From Ahaetulla prasina (taxonomy: Eukaryota; Chordata; Lepidosauria; Squamata; Colubridae), in NCBI RefSeq assembly GCF_028640845.1, contig NC_080539.1:198316698-198380697 (forward strand): a DNA stretch of 64,000 nucleotides, in the 5' to 3' direction. The notes beneath the pieces were generated by a model that had not been told where the DNA came from, made no database searches, and saw only the letters and a program-made list of their open reading frames with translations. Shown here in pieces: positions 12,147 through 25,879 of the stretch (positions within the stretch are counted from its first letter, which is position 1; the number at the start of each line of letters is the position of its first letter). The translations under genes were made by a program, and so were the position numbers.

Positions 12147-13426
12147 ACTGAATATTATACCCATCCAAAATATTTGTGGCAGAAAGATCCAGAGAGTTAG
12201 GCCTCTGTGCTCTTTTAATGTGGGTCGGTCCAGAAGTTGGCGCTGTTCTCTCAGTGCTTTGGGTAGAAACACCTTGCTCTAGAGGCAGGTTACTGTTGTT
12301 GTTGTTTGTATTTGTCCGGCCGTTATCCAGTGACCGTTCTCTTCTATCTACCAGTCGATCGAGGATGCCCTCATCATGGCTCACTTGCTGCTCCCTTCTT
12401 AATAATGGCTCATGTTCATCAGGACTTGAATTGATATTCAGACGACTATCTTCTCCACTGAACTGATGTTGCAACATCTCTTGGGCTCTGTGTGTTCCTG
12501 AGCTACTTGTTTGGCCTGATGGCACTGTCCCATTGGCATACTGTGTTGACACAGTATGAGAGTTTGTTGTATGGCTCCTCCCTGCCACTTCATTTGTGGT
12601 AACCGTTACTAAGTGAGGTTCTGCAGCATTTATAGTATTCATCTTGGCAACTCCAGTTTCTACTTGCTTCAAGTTTGATTTGTGCTTCCCTCCAAATTTC
12701 AGCCGAGACTCCTTTGTTGAATTTTTGGTGTTTAAGGGTAGGCTAGTAGGCCTCTTTGGGAGGTTCTGCTGTTTGGGAAGAGGGTAGACCTGAGCAGACT
12801 GAACATCTGAAATTAGGCATGCTTGGCCATTTCCAACTTGCATGAAGTCCTGTTGTCCATTTGCTTCTACTGCCAATTTTATCAGTGGGTACAGCAAACT
12901 GGAACTAGTGCTGCTAAGTGGATCTGGCCCACTGAACTGCTTCAGAGAATGCTCCATCAGGTTTTCATCAGAGCTTTCCTTTAAGTTTTTATCTACTTCT
13001 TTTGGATCCAGCTTGTTAGTTTCCAAGTCCTCCTCTGTTAGTTGCAGACAAACAGGAGTTGGCCCACATGATTGCATGCCATTTGCAGCACAAATGTTTG
13101 TTTCACCTGAATAAGGCATTTCAGATATGGTAGTCATGCCAGTGCTTGGAGTAAGGCCAGTTGTGTTGGTGGTGGTAGTGTTGGCTGACAAGCTGGTAAC
13201 GCTTGTCTCAGGGCTTGGAATACGAGCTTGTGCTTGCTGCCGCTCATAGTTAATGGAATTTCTGTTCTTCTCCCCAACTGTCAGTGGTGTACTGGACACT
13301 GAAAGTTCAGATGAAATGTTCTTCACTTTACTATCACTGTGATTAATTGAATCCTCAATGAAAGATGAGGAAGAATATTCTTGATATGGTCTGGTCTTTG
13401 CCATTCGTCTATGGTGTGACAGGTTT
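12147..13426 (-). CDS. BMPR2: BMPR2 exon 12 (large tail exon)
   Basis: This 1280-nt exon encodes about 427 residues of the serine/threonine- and asparagine-rich cytoplasmic tail that sets BMPR2 apart from other type II receptors. Recognisable blocks include [13 protein letters not shown] near the start, the [20 protein letters not shown] block, the Thr-rich [36 protein letters not shown], and [12 protein letters not shown] with [18 protein letters not shown] sequence near the end. The acceptor AG is at 13428-13427; the first base A completes the CGA codon started by exon 11. The donor GTGAGT is at 12146-12141. Reading into intron 12 gives a stop after eight further codons. The exon has no frame break. 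In human a short isoform omits this exon; nothing in the sequence here tests that. Confidence 0.97.
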
Positions 13427-13703
13427 CTTTAGGAAAACAAAAAGACAATAGGATTAAGAGTACTTAAAAGTATTTCAATGCAAAAAAGGATATTTTAACC
13501 AAGAAGTATAATGACAGAACAAATTGGAGCATTGCTATACTGCTGATGTTTCACTGCTTTCCATACAAGCTGCTCGATATTTCTCCCTTTCTCTTTAGAA
13601 GTAGCATGCCTATGTTTTTTTTTTAAAAAACACAGTTTTTTAAGATATGAGAAGGGTATATTGTAAATGTTCTCTGTTTCATTCTTTGTTTGGGCTAGTT
13701 AAT

Positions 13704-14015
13704 TTAATCATCGGAGAAGATGGCAGTTGCATCTTCAGTTGCAGTTGCCATCTTCTGAAAGAAGAAAACCTTCTGAAGCACTCTTTCAAAATCTGTAGCA
13801 TTTAATGAAGATGCCAGATATGGTTTAGATGAGAGTGCTACATACTTCTGTAAGGATACTTTAGAGGAGAAGTTCTGGATGGGGCTGTTATCCTGAACAG
13901 GCAAGCTGTTGGTTCTTAAAAACTTCAGTAAGATTTCAGAGAAGAATAAAGGTTGCACATATTCCTGAAATGAATGAATGACACTATTTACTTCTGATAT
14001 GACAGAGGGAATCAC
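13704..14015 (-). other. Unidentified 103-codon open reading frame in intron 11
   Basis: The translated sequence has mixed, protein-like composition (for example SFQEYVQPLFFSEILLKFLR and LNATDFERVLQKVFFFQKMA) and runs open from a TTTTCTGTAG acceptor-like site to a TAA. I do not recognise the family. It could be a chance frame, a fragment of a retroposed coding sequence, or a cassette exon, and I cannot decide between these by eye. It is not part of the BMPR2 reading frame. Confidence 0.25.
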
Positions 14016-14599
14016 TACAGAAAATTATTCCTTCTTTATGAACCATATATCTGATCACTCAATAAAAGCTACTAAAAAAACAGAGAAGATTCTAAGATAA
14101 GAGGTTGAAATATAAAAATTCATGCTTAGGCAAAGCAGGGGAAATGAACTGGGGCAGAGTACAGCAGAACCAAATTTAGGAAGAAAAATCTACAAATGTA
14201 ATTCCTGCCTTCCTGAGCAATAGAAAAAAATCTTTGTTGGATTCATTTTTATACCAAATTAAGGATATTTCCAACTGAAAGGATGCTATGTATGTCACTA
14301 GGTATCTTTCAGAGTAACCACAACTGTAACTGTATATAACTGTCTTTGAAATGCTTTCCTGGATTTATTTTCAGTTTCATACTGAGACAGCCTATAAAAG
14401 GAACATTGGTGCAATTGAAGGTATTTTTCTATGTTTACCTAAAGAGCACCATGATTTCAATATTGCGATACTGAGTGAGTTCAGGTTCTTTTTTTTCAGA
14501 TATGTAACTAATATGCAGGTACTGTATACGTGATAACAATTCTTAAGGAATTACTTCAGAAACAAACAATAATTACAGCCTGTGACTCATGAATAATCA

Positions 14600-14947
<348 letters not shown>

Positions 14948-15396
14948 CTACCAAAGAAAACAGGATATTTTTTCAAACTTTTTTTTAACCTTTTTTCTTC
15001 AATACTACTGCTAATGATCAACAGTTGTATTATGTATTATTATTAAAAACAGGCAAATCTAGGAAGAGTAGTATTACATAAGACCAAAGACTTATCCATT
15101 CTAACATTGTTTCCCCAAACAGTTCACTAGATATTTAAGAAAAATCTGGACGTTGGACAAAAAACTGTTTTCTTCAAATATTGTTTCCTTGACATTGACA
15201 TTCAAAAGTATGCTACCACTGATCATGAAGATTTCATAAATCATAACTAGTTGTCACTAATGTGACAAAACTCTCACAACCTCAAATAGTAAGTATAGTG
15301 GAAAACTGTAATTCTGTGCCTATAACCTATTAGTGATCTATGTATAGCTAGCATTTTACATTACAAAAATATAAGTCATTATAGCATACTTTACTC

Positions 15397-15593
15397 CAGT
15401 GGTAGTCAACCTGGTCCCTACCGCCCACTAGTGGGCGTTCCAGCTTTCATGGTGGGCAGTAGGGGTTTTGTCCAATACTGAAGCACTTTCCTTTTTTTTA
15501 ATTTAATTGACTTTTTAAAAAAAATTCATAGCATTATTTAAAAACATTTTCATTAGGTTTTCATAAAATTCCCCGTGACAATTGCAGCATAAC
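15397..15593 (+). mobile_element. hAT-type MITE, CAGTGGTAGTCAACCTGG family (left part)
   Basis: Begins with the terminal motif CAGTGGTAGTCAACCTGGTC followed by a short palindrome GCCCACTAGTGGGC. Another hAT element is inserted into it at 15594, and no right end is visible before exon 10, so the host element looks truncated. Confidence 0.55.
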
Positions 15594-17827
<2,234 letters not shown>

Positions 17828-18439
17828 TTACATTGGCTTGGTATTTATGAAATACTGTTCACTGTTCTTCAGGTAATTCAACAGGAATTTTTTTTAGCTA
17901 CATTTACTTTCATCCACAAGACAGCATTAACATGAAAACATAAAGCTTTCTTGAGACCCATTCTGTGGAATCCCAATCTTATTATTTGCATTTAAAGTAA
18001 TGTCTGTTCTTTCCAACACATTTGACTTTGTTATTTAGTAAACATACTCTCATAATAAAAACCTGGTGAAACTGAAGAATTCTTTACCCGAAAGACCAGT
18101 AAAAAGAGGTGACAGTTGCATGTTAAATAAATAAATAAAATATTAATCAAAAAAATAATGTTAAAATCCTATGCTTATCTACCCCCTCACCAGTTGTGGG
18201 TTTCTACCGGTTCGCGTGAACTGGTAGCGATAATTTGGGCTGGGTTGCTGAACTGGTAGCGACTGCTGGCTGGCCATGCCCCCAAACCAGTCCCCCACTT
18301 GCTTGCCCTGCCACCCGATGCTCAGTCGCCCTCCCCCCCCCGGGTCACTCCTCACTTCTAGTGTGTGCATCCTCGCTTGCAGCTTGCCTGTCTGAAGCAC
18401 TAGTGCCCCAACTGAGCAGCCCTGATCTTCCTGCCAGGT

Positions 18440-18860
18440 AAGCCTGCGAGTTGCAGCTTACCTACCAGCCCCTGCCCCTCCACTGTCCCAGCCTACCTCC
18501 CCTACTCCCTTCCCTGTGGCCCGTAGCACTGCCATACTTCCCTGCCTTCCACGCAGCCTTCCTGGCAGTCCCCATGGCCAGGCCCACTTGCAAAGGCCTT
18601 CCCTACTCCCCCACAGCCCGCAGCCGTGTGGCCCCAACAAGCTTGCCTACCTTCTCTGCGGCCTTCCCAGTGTCCCATGACCAGCTTGCGAAAGCAGGCA
18701 AGTGGGCCTGGCCATGGGGACCACTGGGAAGGCAGGCAAGTATGGCAGGGCCGCCCGGCTGTGGGGAAGGGAGTTAGCAGCCTACTCCCTTCCCTGTGGC
18801 CCTGCCATGCTTGCCTGCCTTCCATGCGGCCTTCCAGGTGTCCCCGGGGCCAGCTTGCAA
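18440..18860. repeat. Degenerate GC-rich repeats with inverted copies
   Basis: Variants of a CTTCCCTGTGGCCCTGCCAT / CTTGCCTGCCTTCCATGCGG sequence occur several times, some in reverse orientation (for example the GGGACCACTGGGAAGGCAGG region near 18718). Because of this, both strands read as open frames of the same odd composition; these are not genes. Confidence 0.6.
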
Positions 18861-19008
18861 CCCCCCCACCCCGCTTTCCTTTTATCTTTCTTTAATGCGC
18901 CCACTTCCCCCCCAAACCTCGGGACGTGGCTGCTCCTATCATCATGGCCTGTGGAGGAAGAGGCCTCCCGCAAAGCCCTCGAGGCGGCAGCAGGAGGGGG
19001 AAAAGAAA

Positions 19009-19489
19009 AAAAAAAGGCTTGGCCTCTGAAGCCTCTTGAAGGAGTCCTCCTTTTGTGTGTGTGTGGCGGTGCTGTGAGGCGAGCCAGGCAAAGGGAGCCC
19101 GGATAACCACGTCAGCTGCAATTGGCCCCTTTCCTTCCGCTGCCTTTTCCTTCTCTCTGCTAACAAAAGTCAGAGAGGATAAGGCAGTTGTTTTGCCAGG
19201 CATTTCTCTGCATTTCCATCCCAAGTCAGCCGCAGCTGCCACCTCCCATCTGCTGTTGGGAAGGCTTGGGATGGAAACGCTGAGAAATGCCTGATGAAGC
19301 AACTGCCTTTTCCTCTCCAACTTCTGTTAGTAGACAGAAGGAAGAGGCTGAGGCAGTGACAGGAAAGGGGCTGATCGCAGCCGGCGTGGTTACCTGGGCT
19401 CCCTTCACCTGGCTCGCCTCACAGAGCTGCCATACACACGCACAAGGAGGTCTCCTTCAAGAGGCTTCAGAAGCTGAGCCTTTTTTTTG
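19009..19489. repeat. Large inverted repeat (fold-back), ~230-bp arms
   Basis: The left arm (about 19009-19240) starts AAAGGCTTGGCCTCTGAAGC and the right arm (about 19255-19489) ends with its imperfect inverse GGCTTCAGAAGCTGAGCCTT. The centre is near 19248. Matching segments along both arms include TGGATGGAAA/TTTCCATCCC and AGGCGAGCCAGG/CCTGGCTCGCCT. Conceptual translations of the plus and minus strands share FAWLASQ/FTWLASQ-type text, which confirms the palindromic structure. Confidence 0.8.
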
Positions 19490-19513
19490 TCTTTTCCCTC
19501 TCCTGCCGCTTTG

Positions 19514-19580
19514 CTGGCTGAAGAACTCTGGAAGTTGAAGTCCACAAGTCTTAAAGTTGCCAAGGTTGGAGATCCCTGCC
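19514..19580 (-). mobile_element. hAT-type MITE end (CAGGGATCTCCAACCTTGGC family)
   Basis: In reverse it reads CAGGGATCTCCAACCTTGGC, then AACTTTAAGACTTGTGGACT and TCAACTTCCAGAGTTCTTCA, the well-known start of an amniote hAT-like short element. The other end was not found. Confidence 0.5.
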
Positions 19581-19894
19581 CTAGACCACTTTAGGAGCAA
19601 AGTGTCAGCAAATTGCCACAAAATGGTGGGTTTTGCTCGCATTTCATATTCAGCAGTGCTACCTCCAAGATGCTCTTACTGAAGGTTTTAAATTTTGGAA
19701 AACTCGAGATAGAGGAATTGGGCCAAATAACTGCACACTACTAGTTTGTAGGGTCTAAAAAAAAAAGTGGTAATAGTGTTTCATAATATGCCAACAATAA
19801 AAGGTAAAGTAAGATAATTAGATGAAGGTAGCAAAAAAAATTATGATCGTTTCAGGATAAAATAAAATATATGTATAAAGAACAGAGTATCTAT

Positions 19895-20060
19895 GGAGAT
19901 TGTTGGTCTTCCAGGTCATGGTTGTCCCAAAAGTGCTTTTTCAAGAGGCAACTGGACTTTCTGGTTTTGTTTTGCTTTTTGAACACCTTTCGTTTCTCAT
20001 CCAAGAAGCTTCTTCAGAACTGAAGAAGCTTGGATGAGAAGTGAAACATCTTCAGAGATA
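19895..20060. mobile_element. Palindromic CATCCAAGAAGCTTCTTCAG repeat, partial copy
   Basis: Shares GTCATGGTTGTCCCAAAAGT, GCTTTTTCAAGAGGCAACTG and the central CATCCAAGAAGCTTCTTCAG/CTGAAGAAGCTTGGATG palindrome with a fuller copy at 24320-24560. This is a fold-back type repeat known widely in reptiles; its class is not certain. Confidence 0.6.
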
Positions 20061-20459
20061 TAAAGAGCAGACTATATTCAATATTTAAATATAAGTGAAG
20101 CTTTTGATCTGCAAAGCAAAGTCTTATGATTCAAGCTGTTGGAAGTCTTATGACGCAGACTGTGAGGTTTTAACATTTTAAAAAGCAAATGTTTAAATCT
20201 AAAAAAAGAAAGGCAAAACATTAAATACAAACAAAACAAAAGTATATAGCTGATTAAATCTATCATATTATAGAATGCTCTTAACTGACAAGTTAAAACT
20301 ATTTTTTTTTTAAAAAAATGATTAACTTGAAGCTCATAAATGCTTAAATTTTCCTGGTAGGATAAATTTGTCAAAATGAAGATACTGACCAGGTTATTGT
20401 ATTTTTTTAAAAAAGTATTTTAAAATCTGAAGCCATCCATTTGTGGTGGGTAGAGTCTA

Positions 20460-20549
20460 GGGAGGGAGGGAAAGACAAGAAAGAGAGCGAGAGAGAGAGA
20501 GAAAGAAAGAAAGAAAGAAAAAGGAAGAAAGGAAGTGAGAGGGGAAAAA

Positions 20550-20613
<64 letters not shown>

Positions 20614-20621
20614 GAAAAAGG
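20460..20621. repeat. (GAAA)n purine tract
   Basis: A GGGA/GAGA/GAAA tract of about 160 bp; the last 80 bp are pure GAAA units. Confidence 0.97.
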
Positions 20622-20669
20622 AGACTGGCACTCGATGTGGCTTCAGAAGACGCTTTGAAACAGCATAGC

Positions 20670-20745
20670 AATCTAGGGCTGGAAGGGATCTCGAAGGTCA
20701 TCTAGTCCAACCCCCTGCTGCAGCAGGAAACCTTACATTGTCTGG
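20670..20745 (-). mobile_element. CR1 LINE 3' fragment
   Basis: AGGGCTGGAAGGGATCTCGA followed by AGGTCATCTAGTCCAACCCC is the inverse of the conserved CR1 3' end also seen at 44040-44100. Confidence 0.75.
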
Positions 20746-20829
20746 ATTATTTTGGTGCCTCTAACAGAGAGCAAAATTGCCATAAAGGAGGAGGCATTTA
20801 CTAGGACAAGGCTGCCACGCAGAGGAAGG

Positions 20830-20922
20830 CAGAGATAGTCCTTGACTTATGACCACAATTGAGCCCAAAATTTTGGTTGCTAAGCAAGAGTGTTGTTAAG
20901 TGAGTTTCACCACATTTTACTG
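20830..20922 (+). mobile_element. Tigger-like MITE fragment (CAGGTAGTCCTC family)
   Basis: AGTCCTTGACTTATGACCAC then AATTGAGCCCAAAATTTTGG and GTTGTTAAGTGAGTTTCACC match the start of the full copy at 1524. Confidence 0.7.
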
Positions 20923-21093
20923 AATCCATGACCTCTCCTGGCTCTAACAGTCTGTGCAAGCTAGGGAAGAACATCTGAAGGCATGTGTAATGTTCTAATG
21001 TACAGAAGTTATGGTTAAATGTGTGGCAGAAAGTGGACTCTGGCTGTGTTTTTCCAAATGTAGTGAGGTTGAATGTGTATAGTTTTAGAAGAG

Positions 21094-21150
21094 TTGTGTG
21101 TGCATGCGTGTGTGTGTGTTTGTGTGTGTGTGTGTACATACACATACAGT
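21094..21150. repeat. (TG)n microsatellite
   Basis: Interrupted TG repeats followed by CACATACA and TATATA. Confidence 0.9.
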
Positions 21151-22302
21151 ATATATAGTAGATAATGTATATTTTTGTGCACATTCTATACTATGTAATG
21201 TATGTATACATATGACATATATACATAGGATTAAATAGTATATTTTGGATGTTCAGTAGTAGTAAATAAATAGACAGGGAAAGTGTATCTTGTTGAGGCC
21301 TTTGAAGCAAGGAGAGGCCAGGCACCCTAACCCTAACCCTTGACGTGAGTGACATCAAGTTGGCCACCCCCGACCCAGTCACATGACCAAGCCACCCCCA
21401 CAGTCGCATGATCACCAAGCCACCCCCGCAGTCGCATGGCCACCAAGCCACGCCCACCAAGCAAGCCACGCCCACAGAACCGATACTGAAAATTTTTGAA
21501 ACCCACCACTGCCCCTCACTAATCAACAATTTTTAAAAAAAATCTTAATCTTTGCATAATCTAAATTGGAAAAAATACATAATGTAAATTACAATTTTAA
21601 AATTGTAGTCCTGTGCAGCATTCTTAATTTTTAGGAGTATCCTTAGACTATTGAATTGGGAACAAGAAAGAATAAAGAATAAATTATTCTTTTCCTGATT
21701 TTTCCCATTCAGCTACAGATTTTCTTAATCATCTGAATAAAGTTATAACACTCATCATCTTTCAAATTAAACTCCCTGCAAATGCTAAAAAACCTATTAG
21801 CCTACGCAAAGTACTAACCTATATTTGTTGATCCTTAGGAAATGTACCTCACTCACTAATCTATTGATCATGCCATATTTTCCATGTTCCTCATGTCAAT
21901 CCCTTTTGTGATTTGAAATAGAAAAAAATCTTCTCTCTTAAACTTCAGATCTGATTAGTAGTCAGGCAACCTGAAGCTGACAAAAATACCTACAGTGCTC
22001 TGATGCAGACTAGTAAGATACATTTGTTGTGTAAAGTATGAGCAACTAAAAGTGTTTCAAGTTGGCTTTCTCACTTCAGAATATATTAAAGGAAGAAAAT
22101 TACTTTTGCCTCTGAAAATTGAAATAAGAAAAATATGTTTGAAGCTCATTGTTCTTTTTATTTGAAAGTGGATATGGTAAAGATTTTTCAGTGTTTAAAT
22201 CCACTATTCTTAAAACAGATGCGTAAACCTTAAAAGTTTTGGTGTCAACATTTCTAAGGTTCATGAGGAGACTTCCAAAACGTATTTTTCTGTCTTACTC
22301 AC

Positions 22303-22463
22303 CTCACTAATTGCAGCATTATCCTCTTCACCTGGGCGCACCAGTCTATTCCCTGTTAGCTTCATGGAAAGGCCAAAATCACTAATGACACATGTTCCAT
22401 CATTCTTTACTAATACATTGCGGCTGTTCAAATCACGATGGGAAATGGCAGGCTTATAATGAT
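22303..22463 (-). CDS. BMPR2: BMPR2 exon 8 (catalytic loop and DFG)
   Basis: The 161-nt exon encodes the catalytic heart of the kinase: [18 protein letters not shown] (HRD catalytic loop with its Asn), [19 protein letters not shown] (DFG Mg2+-binding motif), then [16 protein letters not shown]. All catalytic residues are present, so the receptor should be an active serine/threonine kinase that phosphorylates the GS box of type I BMP receptors. The acceptor AG is at 22465-22464; its two first bases complete an Asp codon from exon 7. The donor GTGAGT is at 22302-22297. A Lys replaces the human Arg after DFGLSM. Confidence 0.97.
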
Positions 22464-24319
22464 CTGTTTGAATATATAAATACATTGTTTTACCATTCCT
22501 ACTGGCTTCTTTTCACATAATATAAAACAGAGCATGGGCACTTCAAAAAAACTGATAACACTTTGAGGAGATGAAACTCTTTTATGGTATCAGTTTTATG
22601 ATCCTCTTGTGATGACAATTCAGGTATATTAATGCAATTAAGTGGGAATTGTTAGGGACAATTGTTAAAGAATGCCATAGTTACATATCAATTAGGAATG
22701 CATGAAATATCAAAATCCTTCTATATATCATAGAACTATACTTCCTGAATACGTTAATATGATATCTGTTAAAATTTTAAGCCTTAAAAAGTCATCTAAC
22801 TTCCAAGCAGTTTGATACATAAATTACTTAGCTAATAATATGAAATATAACTCTACCATTAATAAAGCTTTCTTTCATTTTTATTAGCTGCCCCACAAAT
22901 TAAGATTTATAATCTTAAATCTAAAAAGAAAGACTTGAACATATGTTTCTTAATTAATTAAAGATTCATTGTTACAAAAGTTACTACTTCAAAATCTAGT
23001 TTTGATTAGAGTTAGGGTATACATTATATCTAACTACCTAGAATCATTGGAAGTTTCACAGCATACAGCTTTAATAAATTATTATTATTAAAAATGATAT
23101 GCTATTTTCTGCTCAATTATAAATTAGATTTATGTACCCTTGCTCTTTAAAACATTATTGGAACAGCAATGGCTGCATTTTAACTTTATGTTCTATTTAA
23201 ATTAGCTTGCTCATTATTTGCTTTTGTTTCCAAAATTGCTGGTAACACACTTCTGTCTTCACTCAGCTTTTTTAATACAACCACTGCTTTTCTTATTTAT
23301 CTCTTTAAATATTATTTATTATTTATACATTTATTTTCATCTTTCTATGCTGTCACTCAACAATTAATATTTCATAACAAAATACATTTAAAATTTGTGA
23401 CAAATCTATTAATTTTTCAAATGTACAAGGACTACCGATAGGATGCGCAGACAAATTACTATAAAACTTTCATGAACTTCTTGCAACTTCCCAAACAGCA
23501 TCTGCAGAAACTTATGCAAATTAAGAATAAAACTAAGTGACCAAATTTAAACGCCAAATTGCTAGGTTTTTGTGAGATTTTAGATTTTTTTTTGCCAGAA
23601 ATCTTATGAGACTTTCAATATATCATGACATCATAAGATCTCTGTGAAAGCTTTAGTGTTCTTACACAATTTGGATTATTTAAAAAAAAATATTTTTATT
23701 TTGATGCCTGTATCATCATGCAAAATCACTTAATAATTCCACTACTTGACCCCCTGTTATGCTGCATGAATGGGAATATTACACCTACCTTTAAAAAAAA
23801 GAAAAGGAATTCTATACACTATAAAGCACTGTTACAAAGAATAGTTATATATTAACCATCTTTAAATATAGAAATCATTTCGACATAATATAGCTAGCTA
23901 GCCCCAAGAGAAGCAGTGTACCAGGTATTTCTGGTTCAAGTAAGAAAAAACTAAAACTAACATCCATATCTGCAGAGGAAATACAGCCAAACAAGTAATG
24001 ATAGGAGGCTGACAAAGGTCCAACAAAGAAGAGGAACATAAGGGTTTTGGTATTTGTTTATATTTATGTGCAACCATGGACATGAGCTCAAGTTACTGAG
24101 AGCCTGACACACACCAATTATCACACACTACATCTGGTTTTCATCTTCAACCAATTATAAGATGGTCTGATTCAGTTTTTTTTAATCATAGTTAATTTAG
24201 CTCTGATTAATAATAAATATGACACTTAAATAAAAGAAGAGGGTGATCTGGGCTTATTTTAGTTGGGTTTTAACTGAACACTACACACACAACAGTTGGG
24301 TTTAGTGTAGAGAAAGGAC

Positions 24320-24560
24320 CAATAATATTTGTTGATGATTGTCCCAAAGGTGCTTTTTCCAAAAGGCAACTGGACTTTCTTGGTTTATTTTTTTCTTTGA
24401 AAATGTTTCACTTCTCATCTAAGAAGCTGCCGAAGCCTTTTGGATAAGAAGCAAAACATTTTCAAAGGAAAAAAGCCCAAGAAAGCTCAGTTGGTTTTTT
24501 GAAAAAGCACTTTCGGGACAACCACAACCTGAATGATTGAAAAACTCCATAGATATTGGT
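24320..24560. mobile_element. Palindromic CATCTAAGAAGCTG repeat, nearly complete
   Basis: The two halves are inverted: GTGCTTTTTCCAAAAGGCAA with CTGGACTTTCTTGG on the left pairs with CCCAAGAAAGCTCAG and TTTTTGAAAAAGCAC on the right. The centre is near 24430. It is related to the copy at 19895-20060. Confidence 0.65.
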
Positions 24561-24579
24561 TGATGAGGTCATACCTGTC

Positions 24580-24960
24580 AAGGTATGACTATCCTGGTTC
24601 ATCTTAATGTCTCAGTAATTTTGGATAACACTAATCATGATGTCCTTGTGGACAAGCTACTGCATCTGGATGGGGAGAAACCATCTTACATTCAATTCTG
24701 ACAAGACTGAATGGCTATGAATGCATGGCTCTTTCAGTGCCACAATTTCTTCACCTTTGGTTCTGAATGGGGTGGCATTTCCACATACAGAACTAGGATG
24801 TAGTTTGGAAATTCTCCAAGACTCAAAGCTCCTGTTTCAACTGCCATATTAGATTGCTCCTCTAAACTGGACTGTTCAGTGCACCTGTTCTACAGTAAGC
24901 AAAGAGTTGAATTTCATGGTCCAAATTACCCCTTTAAACTCCATGATTCTAATATTATAT
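24580..24960 (+). mobile_element. L2-type LINE remnant (reverse transcriptase fragment)
   Basis: Broken frames read like L2 reverse transcriptase: a DNTNHDVLVDKL-like stretch near 24630 (the NHD/VDHDIL region) and, after an internal deletion, a KTEWL-like and FGSEWGG-like stretch around 24700-24780. Several stops and frameshifts are present. Confidence 0.5.
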
Positions 24961-25110
24961 TTTTAATAATATATGTGGTGTGGTCATTTCTATTAGGTTT
25001 TTGTATTATTTTTCATTTCTACATGAAATACTTTGTTTAACAATAGCTAGGTACTATAGCTTAACATAACTTAAAGGAAGAATTCAGAATCGAAACACCT
25101 ATTATCTTAC

Positions 25111-25225
25111 CTCCTCGTGGTAATTCTGTATGAAGATATGCCAAGCCTCTAGTTACAGAATGCGCCATTCGGCAAGAGTTCACCCAATCACTAGCCTGGA
25201 GAGTCAAATATCTGCACAAAGAACC
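25111..25225 (-). CDS. BMPR2: BMPR2 exon 7 (kinase helices D-E)
   Basis: The 115-nt exon encodes [20 protein letters not shown] followed by [18 protein letters not shown], the helix D to helix E part of the kinase between the hinge and the catalytic loop. The acceptor AG is at 25227-25226 in a T-rich context (phase 0). The donor is GTAAGA at 25110-25105, and the last base begins an Asp codon finished in exon 8. The surface positions differ from mammals ([13 protein letters not shown] against SLHTSDWVSSCRL), while the buried [14 protein letters not shown] block is unchanged. Confidence 0.96.
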
Positions 25226-25879
25226 CTGGAAAAATATGAAGGCACTTAGTGTTTATCTTTTACATGTGTTTACATATTCTGTGTTTCTAAGATGCCATTT
25301 GAAAGCATAGAGGATGATGGTAGTGATAGTCAACAAGAATAATGAACTTGTGGTTACTGTTTGCTTTGGTCTTGGAAAACAAGAAATAAACACTGTCCTT
25401 AGTGAAACAGTGCTATACAGTCCAGGTAAAATGTGAAAGCATGATGAATATCCAAAGAGAAAATAAATATTTTCAATGTTATTAAGAGTTTCTGCTTTAC
25501 TGTTACCACAGAGAATAAGAGGAATGCTACAGGCTAATAGGAGTGGGTATAGGAGAATGGAGTTGTGAAAGCCTTTTCATAAAAGTTTTTTTCAGCAGGT
25601 AGGAAAAAAACTACTTCCTACAAAAGGGTGAGCGGGGAAGGACAATATAGTTGCAAAAAGTTGCGGAGAGGGGAAGATCTCACTGGTTTAACAAAAGCAA
25701 GAGGTCCAAGCAGGATTAAAATCGGTTTTTCCAGTCAAAGATGTTCAAAAACTTTCTGTTTAGCGGCATGGAAAAACCTTTGTGGAAGACTTCCAAGAAG
25801 GTAACAGAATGTAGTAAGAAAGTAACTCTACCAGATGCTCCAAACTATCAGTTGGATAGCTGTTTTGATGGGAAATGAT

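Larger units (their letters stand above)
18191..21511. mobile_element. 3.3-kb hAT-bounded insertion with perfect 8-bp target duplication
   Basis: The insertion is flanked by CCCCTCAC at 18183-18190 and 21512-21519. The left end reads CAGTTGTGGGTTTCTACCGG; the right end, reversed, reads CAGTGGTGGGTTTCAAAAAT, a 13/14 terminal match. The left 1.3 kb is GC-rich and holds C-rich degenerate repeats and a large fold-back. The right half holds a (GAAA)n tract, a CR1 tail, a Tigger-like fragment, (TG)n and, near the right end, CCACGCCCAC-type short tandem repeats. No transposase frame was recognised, so it is non-autonomous or has been filled by later insertions. Confidence 0.75.
22464..25110 (-). other. 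BMPR2 intron 7
   Basis: A 2.6-kb AT-rich intron. It contains the fuller copy of the CATCCAAGAAGCTT palindromic repeat (24320-24560) followed by an L2-type LINE remnant (24580-24960). The rest is anonymous. Confidence 0.9.

Noticed and set aside
12176..13114. Plus-strand frames opposite exon 12
   Set aside because: They are antisense shadows of the long exon 12 coding sequence.
18235..19538. Many overlapping GC-rich frames and a possible CpG island
   Set aside because: The region lies inside a hAT-bounded insertion and a fold-back; frames occur on both strands because of inverted repeats, and there is no exon or promoter context.
20407..20701. Frames of repeated FLSFFLSF or KERKKERK
   Set aside because: These are translations of the (GAAA)n tract.
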